From: Chitinophagaceae bacterium
GTDB lineage: Bacteria > Bacteroidota > Bacteroidia > Chitinophagales > Chitinophagaceae
DNA length: 9,483 nucleotides
Direction: 5' to 3'
Assembly: GCA_016741945.1 (NCBI GenBank)
Contig: JACVCQ010000062.1
Span: 1 to 9,483 of the forward strand
The notes under the pieces are model-generated. The model saw only the letters and a list, made by a program, of their open reading frames with translations, had not been told where the DNA came from and ran no database searches. The translations under genes and the position numbers were made by a program. This document shows, one piece after another, positions 1 to 5,826 of the stretch. Each line of letters opens with the position of its first letter. Position 1 is the first letter of the stretch.

Positions 1-323
1 GATATGGTCAATGCGTGGCCTGCCTCAGACAATTCCTGCCAGGTTCTTTCCAGTTCATTGTAGAACCCTAATCCTTTATCGGTCATCACGAAATATTTTC
101 TGGGTGGTCCGCTATTACTTTCCACCCAACGATAGGTCAGTAAACCTGCGTTTTTTAAACGTGTCAGAAGGGGGTATAAAGTACCCTCCAAGATGTGCAG
201 GTTAGCAGCTTTCATTCGGTCCACAATATCACTCGGGTAAACCTCACCCTGTCTGATGATGGATAAAATGCAAAACTCCAATACACCCTTTCGCATCTGA
301 CTTTGTGTGTTCTGAATATCCAT
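1..323 (-). CDS. PadR-family transcriptional regulator (partial, C-terminus beyond window start)
   Basis: Reading the minus strand from the ATG at 323-321 gives an open frame of 107 codons that reaches base 1 without a stop. The product starts MDIQNTQSQMRKGVLEFCIL and shows the PadR winged-helix pattern: the 'RKGVLEFCILSII' first helix (residues 11-23), 'EGTLYPLLTRLKNAGLL' as recognition helix (46-62), and the wing 'GPPRKYFVMTDKG' (72-84) ending in 'L..F..ELE..W'. These are hallmark PadR positions, usually seen as G.LYP.L..LE..G and PPRKYY.LT..G. PadR proteins are cytoplasmic dimeric repressors, often controlling their own operon. In Bacteroidota this subtype is commonly followed by a PspC-domain membrane protein, but that part lies outside the window. 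A 64-residue gene lies upstream on the same strand, and the two probably share the promoter near 676-706. Family assignment is confident; the effector and targets are unknown. Confidence 0.9.
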   Translation of the reverse strand, partial: MDIQNTQSQMRKGVLEFCILSIIRQGEVYPSDIVDRMKAANLHILEGTLYPLLTRLKNAGLLTYRWVESNSGPPRKYFVMTDKGLGFYNELERTWQELSEAGHALTI

Positions 324-400
324 AGCCGGAGTTTTTGTTTGTTCCTAAACCTTTCGGGGGGAATGGAACAATCGTTATTAAAAAAGATTCAAGTGTTTGA

Positions 401-595
401 TTAAGCAACCAGGTGTCTTCTCACCATTCTGTTTCTACGGCTGCGCTGTAACTTGTAGTAATCAACGGCAACAAAAACAGTTTTGTTGTTCTGAAGGCTC
501 ATAGTGGTTGCAACAGTTTCCTTTACTTCTTTTACCAGGTTGTTCAATTGTTCCTGTCCCAGTTGTTGTAAGAAGTTTGTGTTTTGCGTTTTCAT
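401..595 (-). CDS. small basic hypothetical protein (64 aa) upstream of PadR
   Basis: The frame runs from an ATG at 595 to a TAA at 401 and encodes 64 residues. The N-terminal half (about 1-33, MKTQNTNFLQQLGQEQLNNL onward) is polar and probably helical. It is followed by 'KTVFVAVDYYKLQRSRRNRM', and the C-terminal 16 residues are strongly basic (K/R at about 48, 51, 53, 54, 56, 59 and 60). There is no signal peptide, membrane segment or cysteine. I regard it as a real gene for three reasons: a promoter-like -33/-7 pair lies 80-110 bp upstream on the same strand, the amino-acid composition is protein-like, and it precedes the PadR gene by 77 bp with no other gene between. The basic tail could bind nucleic acid, but that is only inference. 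I do not recognise the family with certainty; similar short proteins ending in an 'LQR.RR....RR' run occur, as I recall, in Chitinophagaceae. Confidence 0.6.
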   Translation of the reverse strand: MKTQNTNFLQQLGQEQLNNLVKEVKETVATTMSLQNNKTVFVAVDYYKLQRSRRNRMVRRHLVA

Positions 596-675
596 GACTT
601 AATATTTATAAGTGTTTTTAATTTTTTCTTTTGAGAAGGTTTCAGGTGATCCCCTCATTCCCTTCTTTCATAACA

Positions 676-706
676 CAAAGATGGGGAAACTTTTGGTACT
701 ATGCAA
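676..706 (-). promoter_or_regulatory. Bacteroidota-type promoter for the 64-aa/PadR transcription unit
   Basis: On the minus strand, TTG at 706-704 is followed after 20 nt by CATCTTTG at 683-676. This matches the Bacteroidota housekeeping promoter (TTG at -33, TAnnTTTG at -7) with one mismatch in the -7 box and normal spacing. Transcription would start near 670, leaving a leader of about 75 nt before the ATG at 595. The -33 TTG sits in the central spacer of the palindrome at 693-719, so a protein bound there would block RNA polymerase. Confidence 0.55.
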
Positions 707-719
707 CACATAGTACCAA
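693..719. promoter_or_regulatory. perfect 11-5-11 palindrome, candidate PadR operator
   Basis: TTGGTACTATG at 693-703 and CATAGTACCAA at 709-719 are exact inverted repeats around the spacer CAACA. PadR-family proteins bind palindromes with ATG/CAT-containing half sites (for example ATGT/ACAT in Bacillus PadR and TATGCA in AphA), and the inner halves here fit that style. It lies directly upstream of the transcription unit that encodes the PadR protein and overlaps its -33 element, which suggests autorepression. The link to this particular PadR is inferred. Confidence 0.65.
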
Positions 720-720
720 G

Positions 721-927
721 TTTTTTTAGGTAATGGGCAGAACTTAATAATAGGTTAAACTTAAACTATTGATTATCAATTATTTACAATTTCTAAGGAA
801 AAATAGAAAGTGATGAATGGTTCTATTTCGTGAATAGCGGTATCGGTTGGTATTTCCTGTAATAGCATATATAATAACAAAACTGAGGCATATCGATCGG
901 TTCGATCCGGATTAGCAGAAAAATATT
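721..927. other. AT-rich intergenic stretch without a recognised gene
   Basis: This stretch lies between the divergent PadR unit and arsR. I see no credible coding frame. The only structures are a weak 7-12-7 inverted repeat (AATAGAA about 805-811, TTCTATT about 824-830) and a short CGATC-containing direct repeat near 893-910. Neither has a clear function. Confidence 0.4.
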
Positions 928-945
928 AATCGTTTTTATACGATA
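928..945. promoter_or_regulatory. upstream ArsR operator candidate
   Basis: AATCGTTTTTATACGATA is the reverse complement of the palindrome at 972-989 in 17 of 18 positions. Internally it is a 6-6-6 inverted repeat (ATCGT/ACGAT core). It sits upstream of the arsR -7 region, about 44 bp centre to centre from the second copy, or roughly four helical turns. Two such sites on the same DNA face fit cooperative ArsR dimers. Confidence 0.65.
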
Positions 946-961
946 AAAGAAAAAAACTCCC

Positions 962-969
962 TTACTTTG
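962..969 (+). promoter_or_regulatory. probable arsR -7 promoter box
   Basis: TTACTTTG differs from the Bacteroidota -7 consensus TAnnTTTG at one position. It lies between the two palindromes and 25 bp before the arsR ATG, so the transcript would begin within the downstream palindrome. No clear TTG is found at the right spacing for -33. Confidence 0.4.
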
Positions 970-971
970 CT

Positions 972-989
972 TATCGTATAAAAACGATA
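972..989. promoter_or_regulatory. downstream ArsR operator candidate
   Basis: TATCGTATAAAAACGATA is a perfect 6-6-6 inverted repeat (TATCGT/ACGATA) ending four bases before the arsR start codon. It covers the expected transcription start. With the inverted copy at 928-945 it brackets the -7 box, a layout typical of autorepression by ArsR/SmtB proteins. Binding is inferred. Confidence 0.7.
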
Positions 990-993
990 AAAA

Positions 994-1329
994 ATGGCAC
1001 CCCCTAAAACAGAAGTATTTTCAAAAAAAGAACAAGACCTCGCAGCATTTGCAAAAGCCATTGCACATCCTGCACGCATTGCCATACTCAAAGTACTGGC
1101 GCAAAAGAATGAATGTATTTGTGGTGAGATCGTTGAAGTATTACCACTGGCACAGTCTACCGTTTCTCAACATTTAAAAGAATTGAAAGAAGCCGGACTC
1201 ATTGATGGATCGGTTGATGGTCCACGCAGTTGTTATTGCATCAACTGGAAAGCGTTTGAAAAATTCAATGCAGAATTCACCGGACTGTTTCACAAACTTA
1301 AAGATCAACATACGAAATCCTGCTGTTAG
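994..1329 (+). CDS. arsR: ArsR-family arsenic-responsive repressor
   Basis: This 111-residue protein is the usual length for ArsR/SmtB winged-helix repressors. The helix 'AFAKAIAHPARIAILKVLAQ' (18-37) is followed by 'NECICGEI' (39-46), which corresponds to the ELCVCDL metal-binding loop with Cys41 and Cys43, then the recognition helix 'AQSTVSQHLKELKEAGLI' (53-70), and a wing 'GPRSCYCINW' (76-85) with Cys80 and Cys82. The chain ends in Cys110-Cys111. Trivalent arsenic binding to paired cysteines would release the protein from DNA. The cysteines in the helix-3 loop suggest arsenite sensing, but which residues form the site here is not certain, as the extra wing and tail pairs could contribute. 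The start ATG follows the palindromes directly and there is no good Shine-Dalgarno. The protein is cytoplasmic and is the first gene of an arsR-arsM-arsC cluster. Confidence 0.92.
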   Translation: MAPPKTEVFSKKEQDLAAFAKAIAHPARIAILKVLAQKNECICGEIVEVLPLAQSTVSQHLKELKEAGLIDGSVDGPRSCYCINWKAFEKFNAEFTGLFHKLKDQHTKSCC

Positions 1330-1371
1330 TGATCATCACTGTGTGCGGGCGATCGATCGCATACAATAGTG
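1328..1371. other. stem-loop potential between arsR and arsM
   Basis: The sequence around the arsR stop codon holds an odd palindrome AGTGAT-C-ATCACT (1328-1340). This is followed by a region where CACT (1337-1340) can pair with AGTG (1368-1371) and TGT/GCG can pair with CGC/ACA, around a self-complementary GCGATCGATCGC (1349-1360). No T-tract follows, so it is not a standard terminator. It might influence arsM expression or mRNA stability, but chance is possible. Confidence 0.3.
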
Positions 1372-1409
1372 ACCATGAACAGCTATTCATAACAATTAAA
1401 ACAAAAAAC

Positions 1410-2261
1410 ATGCAAACAGAAACCGCATTAAAAGCACTGGTAAAAGAAAAATATGCTGAAATAGCTGACCAGTCGCGCGAGAACAATGCTGCTTCCTGCT
1501 GTGGTGCAGGTGGCTGCAGCACCGAAGTATACAATATTATGGCAGACGATTACACACGTTTGCAAGGGTACAATCCGGATGCTGATTTAGGATTGGGTTG
1601 TGGCTTACCAACCGAATTCGCTAAAATCAAAAAGGGTGATACCGTTATCGATTTGGGAAGTGGCGCAGGCAATGATTGTTTTGTAGCACGTGCTATTACC
1701 GGTGAGAATGGTAAAGTAATTGGTATTGATTTTACAGAGCGCATGATCGACAAAGCAAGAGCCAATGCCGAGAAACTCGGATTCAATAATGTTGAATTTC
1801 GTTTTGGAGATATTGAGCAAATGCCGGTATCAGCCAATGTTGCTGATGTTGTAGTGAGCAATTGTGTATTGAATCTGGTTCCCAACAAATTCAATGTATT
1901 GAAAGAAGTATACCGTGTGTTAAAACCCGGTGGACATTTCAGTATTTCTGACATTGTATTAGAAGGAGAATTACCTGCTAAACTGAGAGAAGCTGCAGAA
2001 ATGTATGCCGGTTGTGTATCCGGGGCTATTCAGAAAGAAGTATACCTTGAACTGATTCAAGCTACCGGTTTCAAAAACATTACCGTACAAAAAGAAAAAA
2101 GCATTTTATTACCGGATGATATTCTTCGCAATTATTTTTCTGCAGAAGAAATTCAATCGTTCAGAAATAGTAATGCAGGTATTTATAGTGTAACTGTTTA
2201 CGCAGAAAAACCATTGACCGAAGAAGCAGCAGCCTGTTGCGCTCCCGGATGTTGTTCATAA
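1410..2261 (+). CDS. arsM: arsenite S-adenosylmethionine methyltransferase ArsM
   Basis: The 283-residue product has a Rossmann-type SAM domain: motif I 'VIDLGSGAGNDC' (79-90), acidic 'GIDFTERMIDKA' (105-116), 'FRFGDIEQMPV' (130-140) and 'LKPGGHFSISDIVL' (171-184). The three cysteines needed for As(III) binding in characterised ArsM proteins are present as Cys64 (LGCGLPT), Cys152 (SNCVLNL) and Cys202 (AGCVSGA). There is also an N-terminal Cys30-Cys31/Cys36 group and a cysteine-rich tail (276, 277, 281, 282). The enzyme transfers methyl groups from SAM to arsenite, yielding mono-, di- or trimethylated arsenicals in the cytoplasm. I place the start at the ATG at 1410. An in-frame GTG at 1329 would add 27 residues unlike the family. 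The gene lies 80 bp after arsR and 15 bp before arsC, and is probably co-transcribed with both. Confidence 0.93.
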   Translation: MQTETALKALVKEKYAEIADQSRENNAASCCGAGGCSTEVYNIMADDYTRLQGYNPDADLGLGCGLPTEFAKIKKGDTVIDLGSGAGNDCFVARAITGENGKVIGIDFTERMIDKARANAEKLGFNNVEFRFGDIEQMPVSANVADVVVSNCVLNLVPNKFNVLKEVYRVLKPGGHFSISDIVLEGELPAKLREAAEMYAGCVSGAIQKEVYLELIQATGFKNITVQKEKSILLPDDILRNYFSAEEIQSFRNSNAGIYSVTVYAEKPLTEEAAACCAPGCCS

Positions 2262-2276
2262 TTCAACCCAAGATCT

Positions 2277-2675
2277 ATGTCTGAAAAAAAGAAAGTCCTT
2301 TTTGTTTGTGTAGAAAACAGTAATCGCAGTCAGATGAGTCAGGCTTTTGCCAGTATTCATGGTGGCTCATCGGTAGAAGCTTATAGTGCGGGTAGTAAAC
2401 CCAGTGGCATTGTAAATCCGAAAGCCATTGCAGCCATGAAAGAGCTGGGCTATGACCTTAGTACGCATGACAGTAAATCATTGCAAGAGGTAGAAGCTTT
2501 TGCACCCTTTGACGCAGTGGTTACCATGGGTTGCGGTGATGCTTGTCCGTGGATGCCTGCCAAACAATTCATCGACTGGCAAATTCCGGATCCAAAACAT
2601 ATGGAGCCGAAGGAGTTTAATGAGATCAGAGATATGATCAGTGAGAAAGTAAAAGCGTTGGTCCGTTCGCTATAA
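2277..2675 (+). CDS. arsC: arsenate reductase, low-molecular-weight phosphatase fold (ArsC)
   Basis: This 132-residue protein begins with the phosphatase P-loop 'CVENSNRSQ' (CX5RS: Cys11, Arg17, Ser18). It continues with 'AYSAGSKPSGIVNPKAIAAM' (35-54), the 'MGCGDACPW' segment (84-92) and 'DWQIPDPK' (100-107), with Asp105 the likely general acid. Cys11 is the arsenate nucleophile, and Cys86 and Cys90 are the probable resolving cysteines that pass the disulfide to thioredoxin. Their spacing of four differs from Staphylococcus ArsC (Cys82/Cys89), so the exact relay is inferred. It reduces arsenate to arsenite, the substrate of the neighbouring ArsM and the signal for ArsR. It starts 15 bp after the arsM stop. 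A protein-tyrosine phosphatase role is less likely given the extra cysteines and the ars context. Confidence 0.9.
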   Translation: MSEKKKVLFVCVENSNRSQMSQAFASIHGGSSVEAYSAGSKPSGIVNPKAIAAMKELGYDLSTHDSKSLQEVEAFAPFDAVVTMGCGDACPWMPAKQFIDWQIPDPKHMEPKEFNEIRDMISEKVKALVRSL

Positions 2676-2681
2676 AAATGA

Positions 2682-2761
2682 CTCTGCGAACCTCTGCTTC
2701 TCTTGTTCTATGCGGTAAAAATTCGACCGCAGCGAACGAGAGAAAAGGAGTGAACGCTGAG
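2682..2761. repeat. long imperfect inverted repeat filling the arsC/holin gap
   Basis: The gap between two convergent genes is almost entirely one hairpin. Core: 2712-2716 GCGGT pairs with 2726-2730 ACCGC around a 9-nt loop. After a small internal loop, TTCTCTTGTTC (2698-2708) pairs with GAACGAGAGAA (2734-2744) with one G-T wobble. Outer: CCT (2691-2693) pairs with AGG (2746-2748), and CTCTGCG (2682-2688) pairs with CGCTGAG (2755-2761) with one mismatch. The left arm also repeats a CTCTGC-type unit (2682, 2692) and ends in GCGGTAAAAA. It may be a dispersed palindromic element or a bidirectional transcription stop, though no T-run flanks either side. Confidence 0.6.
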
Positions 2762-2762
2762 T

Positions 2763-3125
2763 TTAGTTTTCAGTTTGCTCTCCCCCCTTACCGAGAATGG
2801 CTTCAATGATGGAAGTAACAAATGATACGAGCAAACTAAAGAACAAAGCAGATACCCATCCATCCACTGTAAAACCCGGCACCAAAGTAGCTGCCCATTT
2901 TACAATAATGATATTGATGACAAATAGGAATAGCCCAAGTGTAATCACCGTAATAGGAATCGTCAGCAGGATCAGTACCGGTTTAATAAAACTATTGAGC
3001 AAGCCCAACACCACTGCCACAATCATGGCAGTCAATGGGTCTGCCACATCAATTCCTTTCAAAATATAAGCTGCTAATAAGATTGCCAATGTACTGGCAA
3101 TGGTTTTTGTAAAAAATCGTCCCAT
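2763..3125 (-). CDS. phage holin family 4-2-like small membrane protein
   Basis: This 120-residue, very hydrophobic protein has four predicted membrane helices at about 7-23, 31-47, 50-75 and 90-111. The characteristic 'VLGLLNSFIKPVLILLTIPITVITLGLFLFVINI' stretch (39-72) is the signature of the family labelled Phage_holin_4_2 (PF04020, mycobacterial 4TM holin). Despite the family name, such genes are widespread single chromosomal genes and no phage gene is nearby, so a lysis role is not implied; the function is unknown. The C-terminal tail 'GKGGEQTEN' is polar. The protein is in the inner membrane. It faces arsC convergently across the hairpin at 2682-2761 and lies 92 bp downstream of the M16 peptidase pair on the same strand, so it may be a separate or read-through unit. 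Confidence 0.85.
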   Translation of the reverse strand: MGRFFTKTIASTLAILLAAYILKGIDVADPLTAMIVAVVLGLLNSFIKPVLILLTIPITVITLGLFLFVINIIIVKWAATLVPGFTVDGWVSALFFSLLVSFVTSIIEAILGKGGEQTEN

Positions 3126-3217
3126 GATTCATGCTTTCAGAAGAAACAAAATAGTATTTATTTTCCTGAAGTCCATGTATACAAAGAATTTTAACAGCAG
3201 CTATTCAGTACTGTCTT

Positions 3218-4498
3218 CTAAACCACTACCAACTCATAAAATTTCTCCCGATTCAAATGTTGTTGCGCCAATGTCTGTAGCTCTTCTGCCGACACCTTTC
3301 GGATGGTATCGATACTGTTATAGAAATATTGTTCATCCAACCCATTCAAAATATAGGTTTTCCAGCGACCAATGATTTGAAACGGACCATCCAGATCGCC
3401 CAATAATGAGCCGATCATATAATTTTTTACCAGATCCAACTCCTCCTGTTCTACCGGTTCCTTTCGTAATGATTCCATTTCTTTATATACCTCAACAATC
3501 GTTGCTTCACAAACATCTCTACCGGCTTCGGTACTAATCATCCAGGCACTATGGTGTATATGATTCTGCAAATAACTATGAATGCCATAGGTATATCCTT
3601 TGTCTTCCCGAATATTACTCATGAGTCTGGATCCAAAGAAGCCACCGAAAATATTATTCAATACCTGCACTTTTGGAAAATCAGGATGATGACGATTGAA
3701 AAATGGCTGCGCTATTCTAATCGCTCCCTGAACACCTTCTTTATCATTGATGATCCTGTATTTTTTTTCTGCAGAGGGATTCAAGGAATAGTTGACCGCA
3801 GGTAAAGTAGTTCTATTGAGCGGCAGTGAACCAAAAACGCGGTTAAGTTGCTGATCAATATTATCAGGTAATTTACCCGCAGCAAATACCATACACTTTC
3901 CATGCTTATAGAACTGATCAAAGAAAGCCAACAGCTCTGTTCGTTCAACCGCATCATAGTCTAAAGTAGAAGTGTACTTTCCATAAGGGTGATGAAAACC
4001 ATAGACATACTCATCGATTAATCGATTCGAAACAAAATCACATTTCTTCAAATTGACTTCCAGTCTTTGCTTTTGATTCTGTTTATAAATCGCCAATTCT
4101 TGTTCAGGGAAAATGCTTTCTGTAAGCAGTTCTGCTACTACCGGCAATAATTCAGCCACATGTTTATTCAAACAATGCAATGTGATTGTAGCTGTTTCAT
4201 TATAGCAACTTCGGTTCAGGTATGCCCCATAAAATTCAAAATATTCATTGATGGAATAGGCATTCCTTTGTTGGGTTCCATTCTTCAACAGGAAGTTGGT
4301 GGTACCCGCAATAATATTTTTTGACTCATACCAATTGCCTGCATAAAATACCCACTCAATCATCACTACTTCCTGTGCACCGGCATTGATGGCATACACG
4401 GGCACTTGATTATCCAAAGTATAACGATCGCAAGGTTTCAGGCGAAGATCAAAAGCTACTGCATCTGTGATCGGTGGCGCTACGGTTCTATTTATCAT
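3218..4498 (-). CDS. M16-family peptidase-like protein, inactive subunit (zinc site lost)
   Basis: This 426-residue, two-domain M16B-type protein has no signal peptide. Where active relatives have HXXEH, it has 'GTTNFLLKN' (about 65-73), so His, Glu and His are replaced by Asn68, Leu71 and Lys72 and zinc cannot be held. The C-terminal half keeps the substrate-handling element 'GSRLMSNIREDKGYTYGI' (289-306), with an Arg and Tyr like the R/Y motif described for inactive subunits of bacterial M16 heterodimers. It probably pairs with the adjacent catalytic subunit, as in Sphingomonas Sph2681/2682 and Thermus TTHA1264/1265. I choose the ATG at 4498 (MINRTVAPPITDAVAFDLRL), preceded by an AAGAAG tract. 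An in-frame ATG at 4549 would add 17 residues (MLCCIMQTECSVEYKED) and overlap the upstream gene by 26 bp, which seems less likely. The two genes are separated by 25 bp and are co-transcribed. Confidence 0.88.
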   Translation of the reverse strand: MINRTVAPPITDAVAFDLRLKPCDRYTLDNQVPVYAINAGAQEVVMIEWVFYAGNWYESKNIIAGTTNFLLKNGTQQRNAYSINEYFEFYGAYLNRSCYNETATITLHCLNKHVAELLPVVAELLTESIFPEQELAIYKQNQKQRLEVNLKKCDFVSNRLIDEYVYGFHHPYGKYTSTLDYDAVERTELLAFFDQFYKHGKCMVFAAGKLPDNIDQQLNRVFGSLPLNRTTLPAVNYSLNPSAEKKYRIINDKEGVQGAIRIAQPFFNRHHPDFPKVQVLNNIFGGFFGSRLMSNIREDKGYTYGIHSYLQNHIHHSAWMISTEAGRDVCEATIVEVYKEMESLRKEPVEQEELDLVKNYMIGSLLGDLDGPFQIIGRWKTYILNGLDEQYFYNSIDTIRKVSAEELQTLAQQHLNREKFYELVVV

Positions 4499-4523
4499 AT
4501 CTTCTTTGTATTCAACTGAACAT

Positions 4524-5759
4524 TCAGTTTGCATAATACAACAGAGCATTACTGTTGTTGGGTTGAAATATTTTTTGACTATATTGTTGAATATCTTCAG
4601 TTGTGATATCTTGGTACTTCTGCAGTTCTGTATTCATCATATTGGCATCACCTAATAACTCATACATCGCCAAGCTATTGGCACGACTCATAATACTCAT
4701 GTCTTCAAAAGCAATCACGCTCTCTGTTTTATTCTTAATTTTTTGCAATTCGGGCTCTGCAATCAGCGTTGATTTCAACTGTTCAATCTCTTCATCAATT
4801 GCTGCAACAGCATCTTCCATTTTCACACCTTTCACCAGTTTACCTTCCACGGTCAGTAATCCAGCATCAACACTACCAAAATGGTAACAATCTAGGTTGG
4901 AGAAGTATTGTTTTTCTTTCACCAATTTCTGATACAAGCGGGAAGATCCTCCTCCCCCCAAAATCTCAGTGATCATATCTGCTACATAATACCCTTTATC
5001 TAAACGAGCATCCATATGCCAGGTCTTGATCAACGCGTCTAAGGGTACCGCAGCATGCACTTCCTGAACACGTTTTTCGGTTTGCAGCGGTTCTTGTGGA
5101 AGGCTTCGCATATATTTCTCTCCCATAGGAATATCTCCAAACCATTTCTGTGAGAGCTGTTTTACTTGTTCAACCGTAACATGTCCGGCCACAACCAGAA
5201 TGGCATTGACGGGGCGATAATGCTTAAAAAAGAATTGTTTTACATCATCAATATGCGCATTTTCAACATGACTCAATTCTTTCCCGATGGTCATCCAACG
5301 ATATGGATGTTTTGTATAAGCAAGTTCACGCATTTTATGCCATACATCTCCGTAAGGTTTATTCAAGTAATGTTCTTTGAATTCTTCACATACTACTTTG
5401 CGCTGTACTTCTAGACTTTTTTTACTGAAAGCCAGACTTAGCATACGATCACTTTCCAGCCAGAAAGCGGTTTCAATATTTTCTGCAGGTATCTGACAAT
5501 AGTAATTGGTGAGATCATTGGTTGTATAAGCATTGTTTTCTCCACCTGCTCTTTGTAAGGGCTCATCATAATCAGGAATATGGATACTACCTCCAAACAT
5601 CAGGTGTTCAAATAAATGGGCAAAGCCTGTTTTATTAGGATTTTCATCTCTTGCCCCTACGTCGTACATAATATTAACCACCGCCATAGGTGTAGAATGG
5701 TCTTCATGTACCAATACTTTCAATCCGTTATCCAGCACAAATCTTTCAAATGTTATCAT
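4524..5759 (-). CDS. M16-family zinc metallopeptidase, catalytic subunit
   Basis: The 411-residue protein has the inverzincin motif HXXEH as 'HLFEH' (48-52): His48 and His52 bind zinc and Glu51 is the catalytic base. The third ligand is a glutamate in 'EVQRKVVCEEFKEH' (117-130), about 75 residues on, probably Glu125 or Glu126. Further family features are 'GGENNAYTTNDLTNYY' (72-87), 'VAGHV' (190-194), and in the C-terminal half 'GGGGSSRLYQKLVKEKQYFS' (268-287) with Arg274 and Tyr285. It lacks a signal peptide and is presumably cytoplasmic. M16B enzymes cleave peptides or small unfolded proteins inside a clamshell of two subunits, and the downstream gene supplies the non-catalytic half. The start ATG at 5759 aligns with the usual 'F.LDNGLKVLV.ED' opening. 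The physiological substrate is unknown. Confidence 0.92.
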   Translation of the reverse strand: MITFERFVLDNGLKVLVHEDHSTPMAVVNIMYDVGARDENPNKTGFAHLFEHLMFGGSIHIPDYDEPLQRAGGENNAYTTNDLTNYYCQIPAENIETAFWLESDRMLSLAFSKKSLEVQRKVVCEEFKEHYLNKPYGDVWHKMRELAYTKHPYRWMTIGKELSHVENAHIDDVKQFFFKHYRPVNAILVVAGHVTVEQVKQLSQKWFGDIPMGEKYMRSLPQEPLQTEKRVQEVHAAVPLDALIKTWHMDARLDKGYYVADMITEILGGGGSSRLYQKLVKEKQYFSNLDCYHFGSVDAGLLTVEGKLVKGVKMEDAVAAIDEEIEQLKSTLIAEPELQKIKNKTESVIAFEDMSIMSRANSLAMYELLGDANMMNTELQKYQDITTEDIQQYSQKIFQPNNSNALLYYAN

Positions 5760-5804
5760 AGTTCAGCTTAAAGGGCGAAATTAAGTGAAATCAAATCATT
5801 GGCG

Positions 5805-5821
5805 ATTCCGAAACACGGAAT
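5805..5821 (-). terminator. short hairpin after the aspartyl protease gene
   Basis: ATTCCG (5805-5810) and CGGAAT (5816-5821) are a perfect 6-5-6 inverted repeat just after the protease stop codon on the minus strand. No T-run follows, only a T-containing stretch, so termination strength is doubtful. Confidence 0.35.
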
Positions 5822-5826
5822 ACTAC

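Noticed and set aside
11..205. Plus-strand open frame of 64 codons at the left edge
   Set aside because: It is antisense to the PadR coding sequence, whose minus-strand reading shows a full winged-helix pattern.
341..369. GTTCC/GGAAC inverted repeat between the 64-aa gene and padR
   Set aside because: Only five paired bases with a 19-nt loop and no T-run; too weak to call a terminator.
805..830. AATAGAA/TTCTATT inverted repeat upstream of arsR
   Set aside because: Short, AT-rich and unlike the arsR or PadR sites; likely chance.
1329..1409. GTG start at 1329 giving ArsM a 27-residue N-terminal extension overlapping the arsR stop codon
   Set aside because: The extension does not resemble ArsM proteins, and the ATG at 1410 gives the usual length and N-terminus.
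1550..1954. Open frame of 134 codons on the minus strand inside arsM
   Set aside because: It is antisense to a clear conserved gene and its translation shows no protein family pattern.
2763..3125. Phage remnant suggested by the holin family name
   Set aside because: This membrane family is common as lone chromosomal genes, and no other phage gene, attachment site or integrase is seen nearby.
4499..4549. Longer start for the inactive M16 subunit (17 extra residues)
   Set aside because: It would overlap the upstream gene by 26 bp and adds a cysteine-rich segment unlike the family; the ATG at 4498 has a purine-rich tract before it and a family-like opening.
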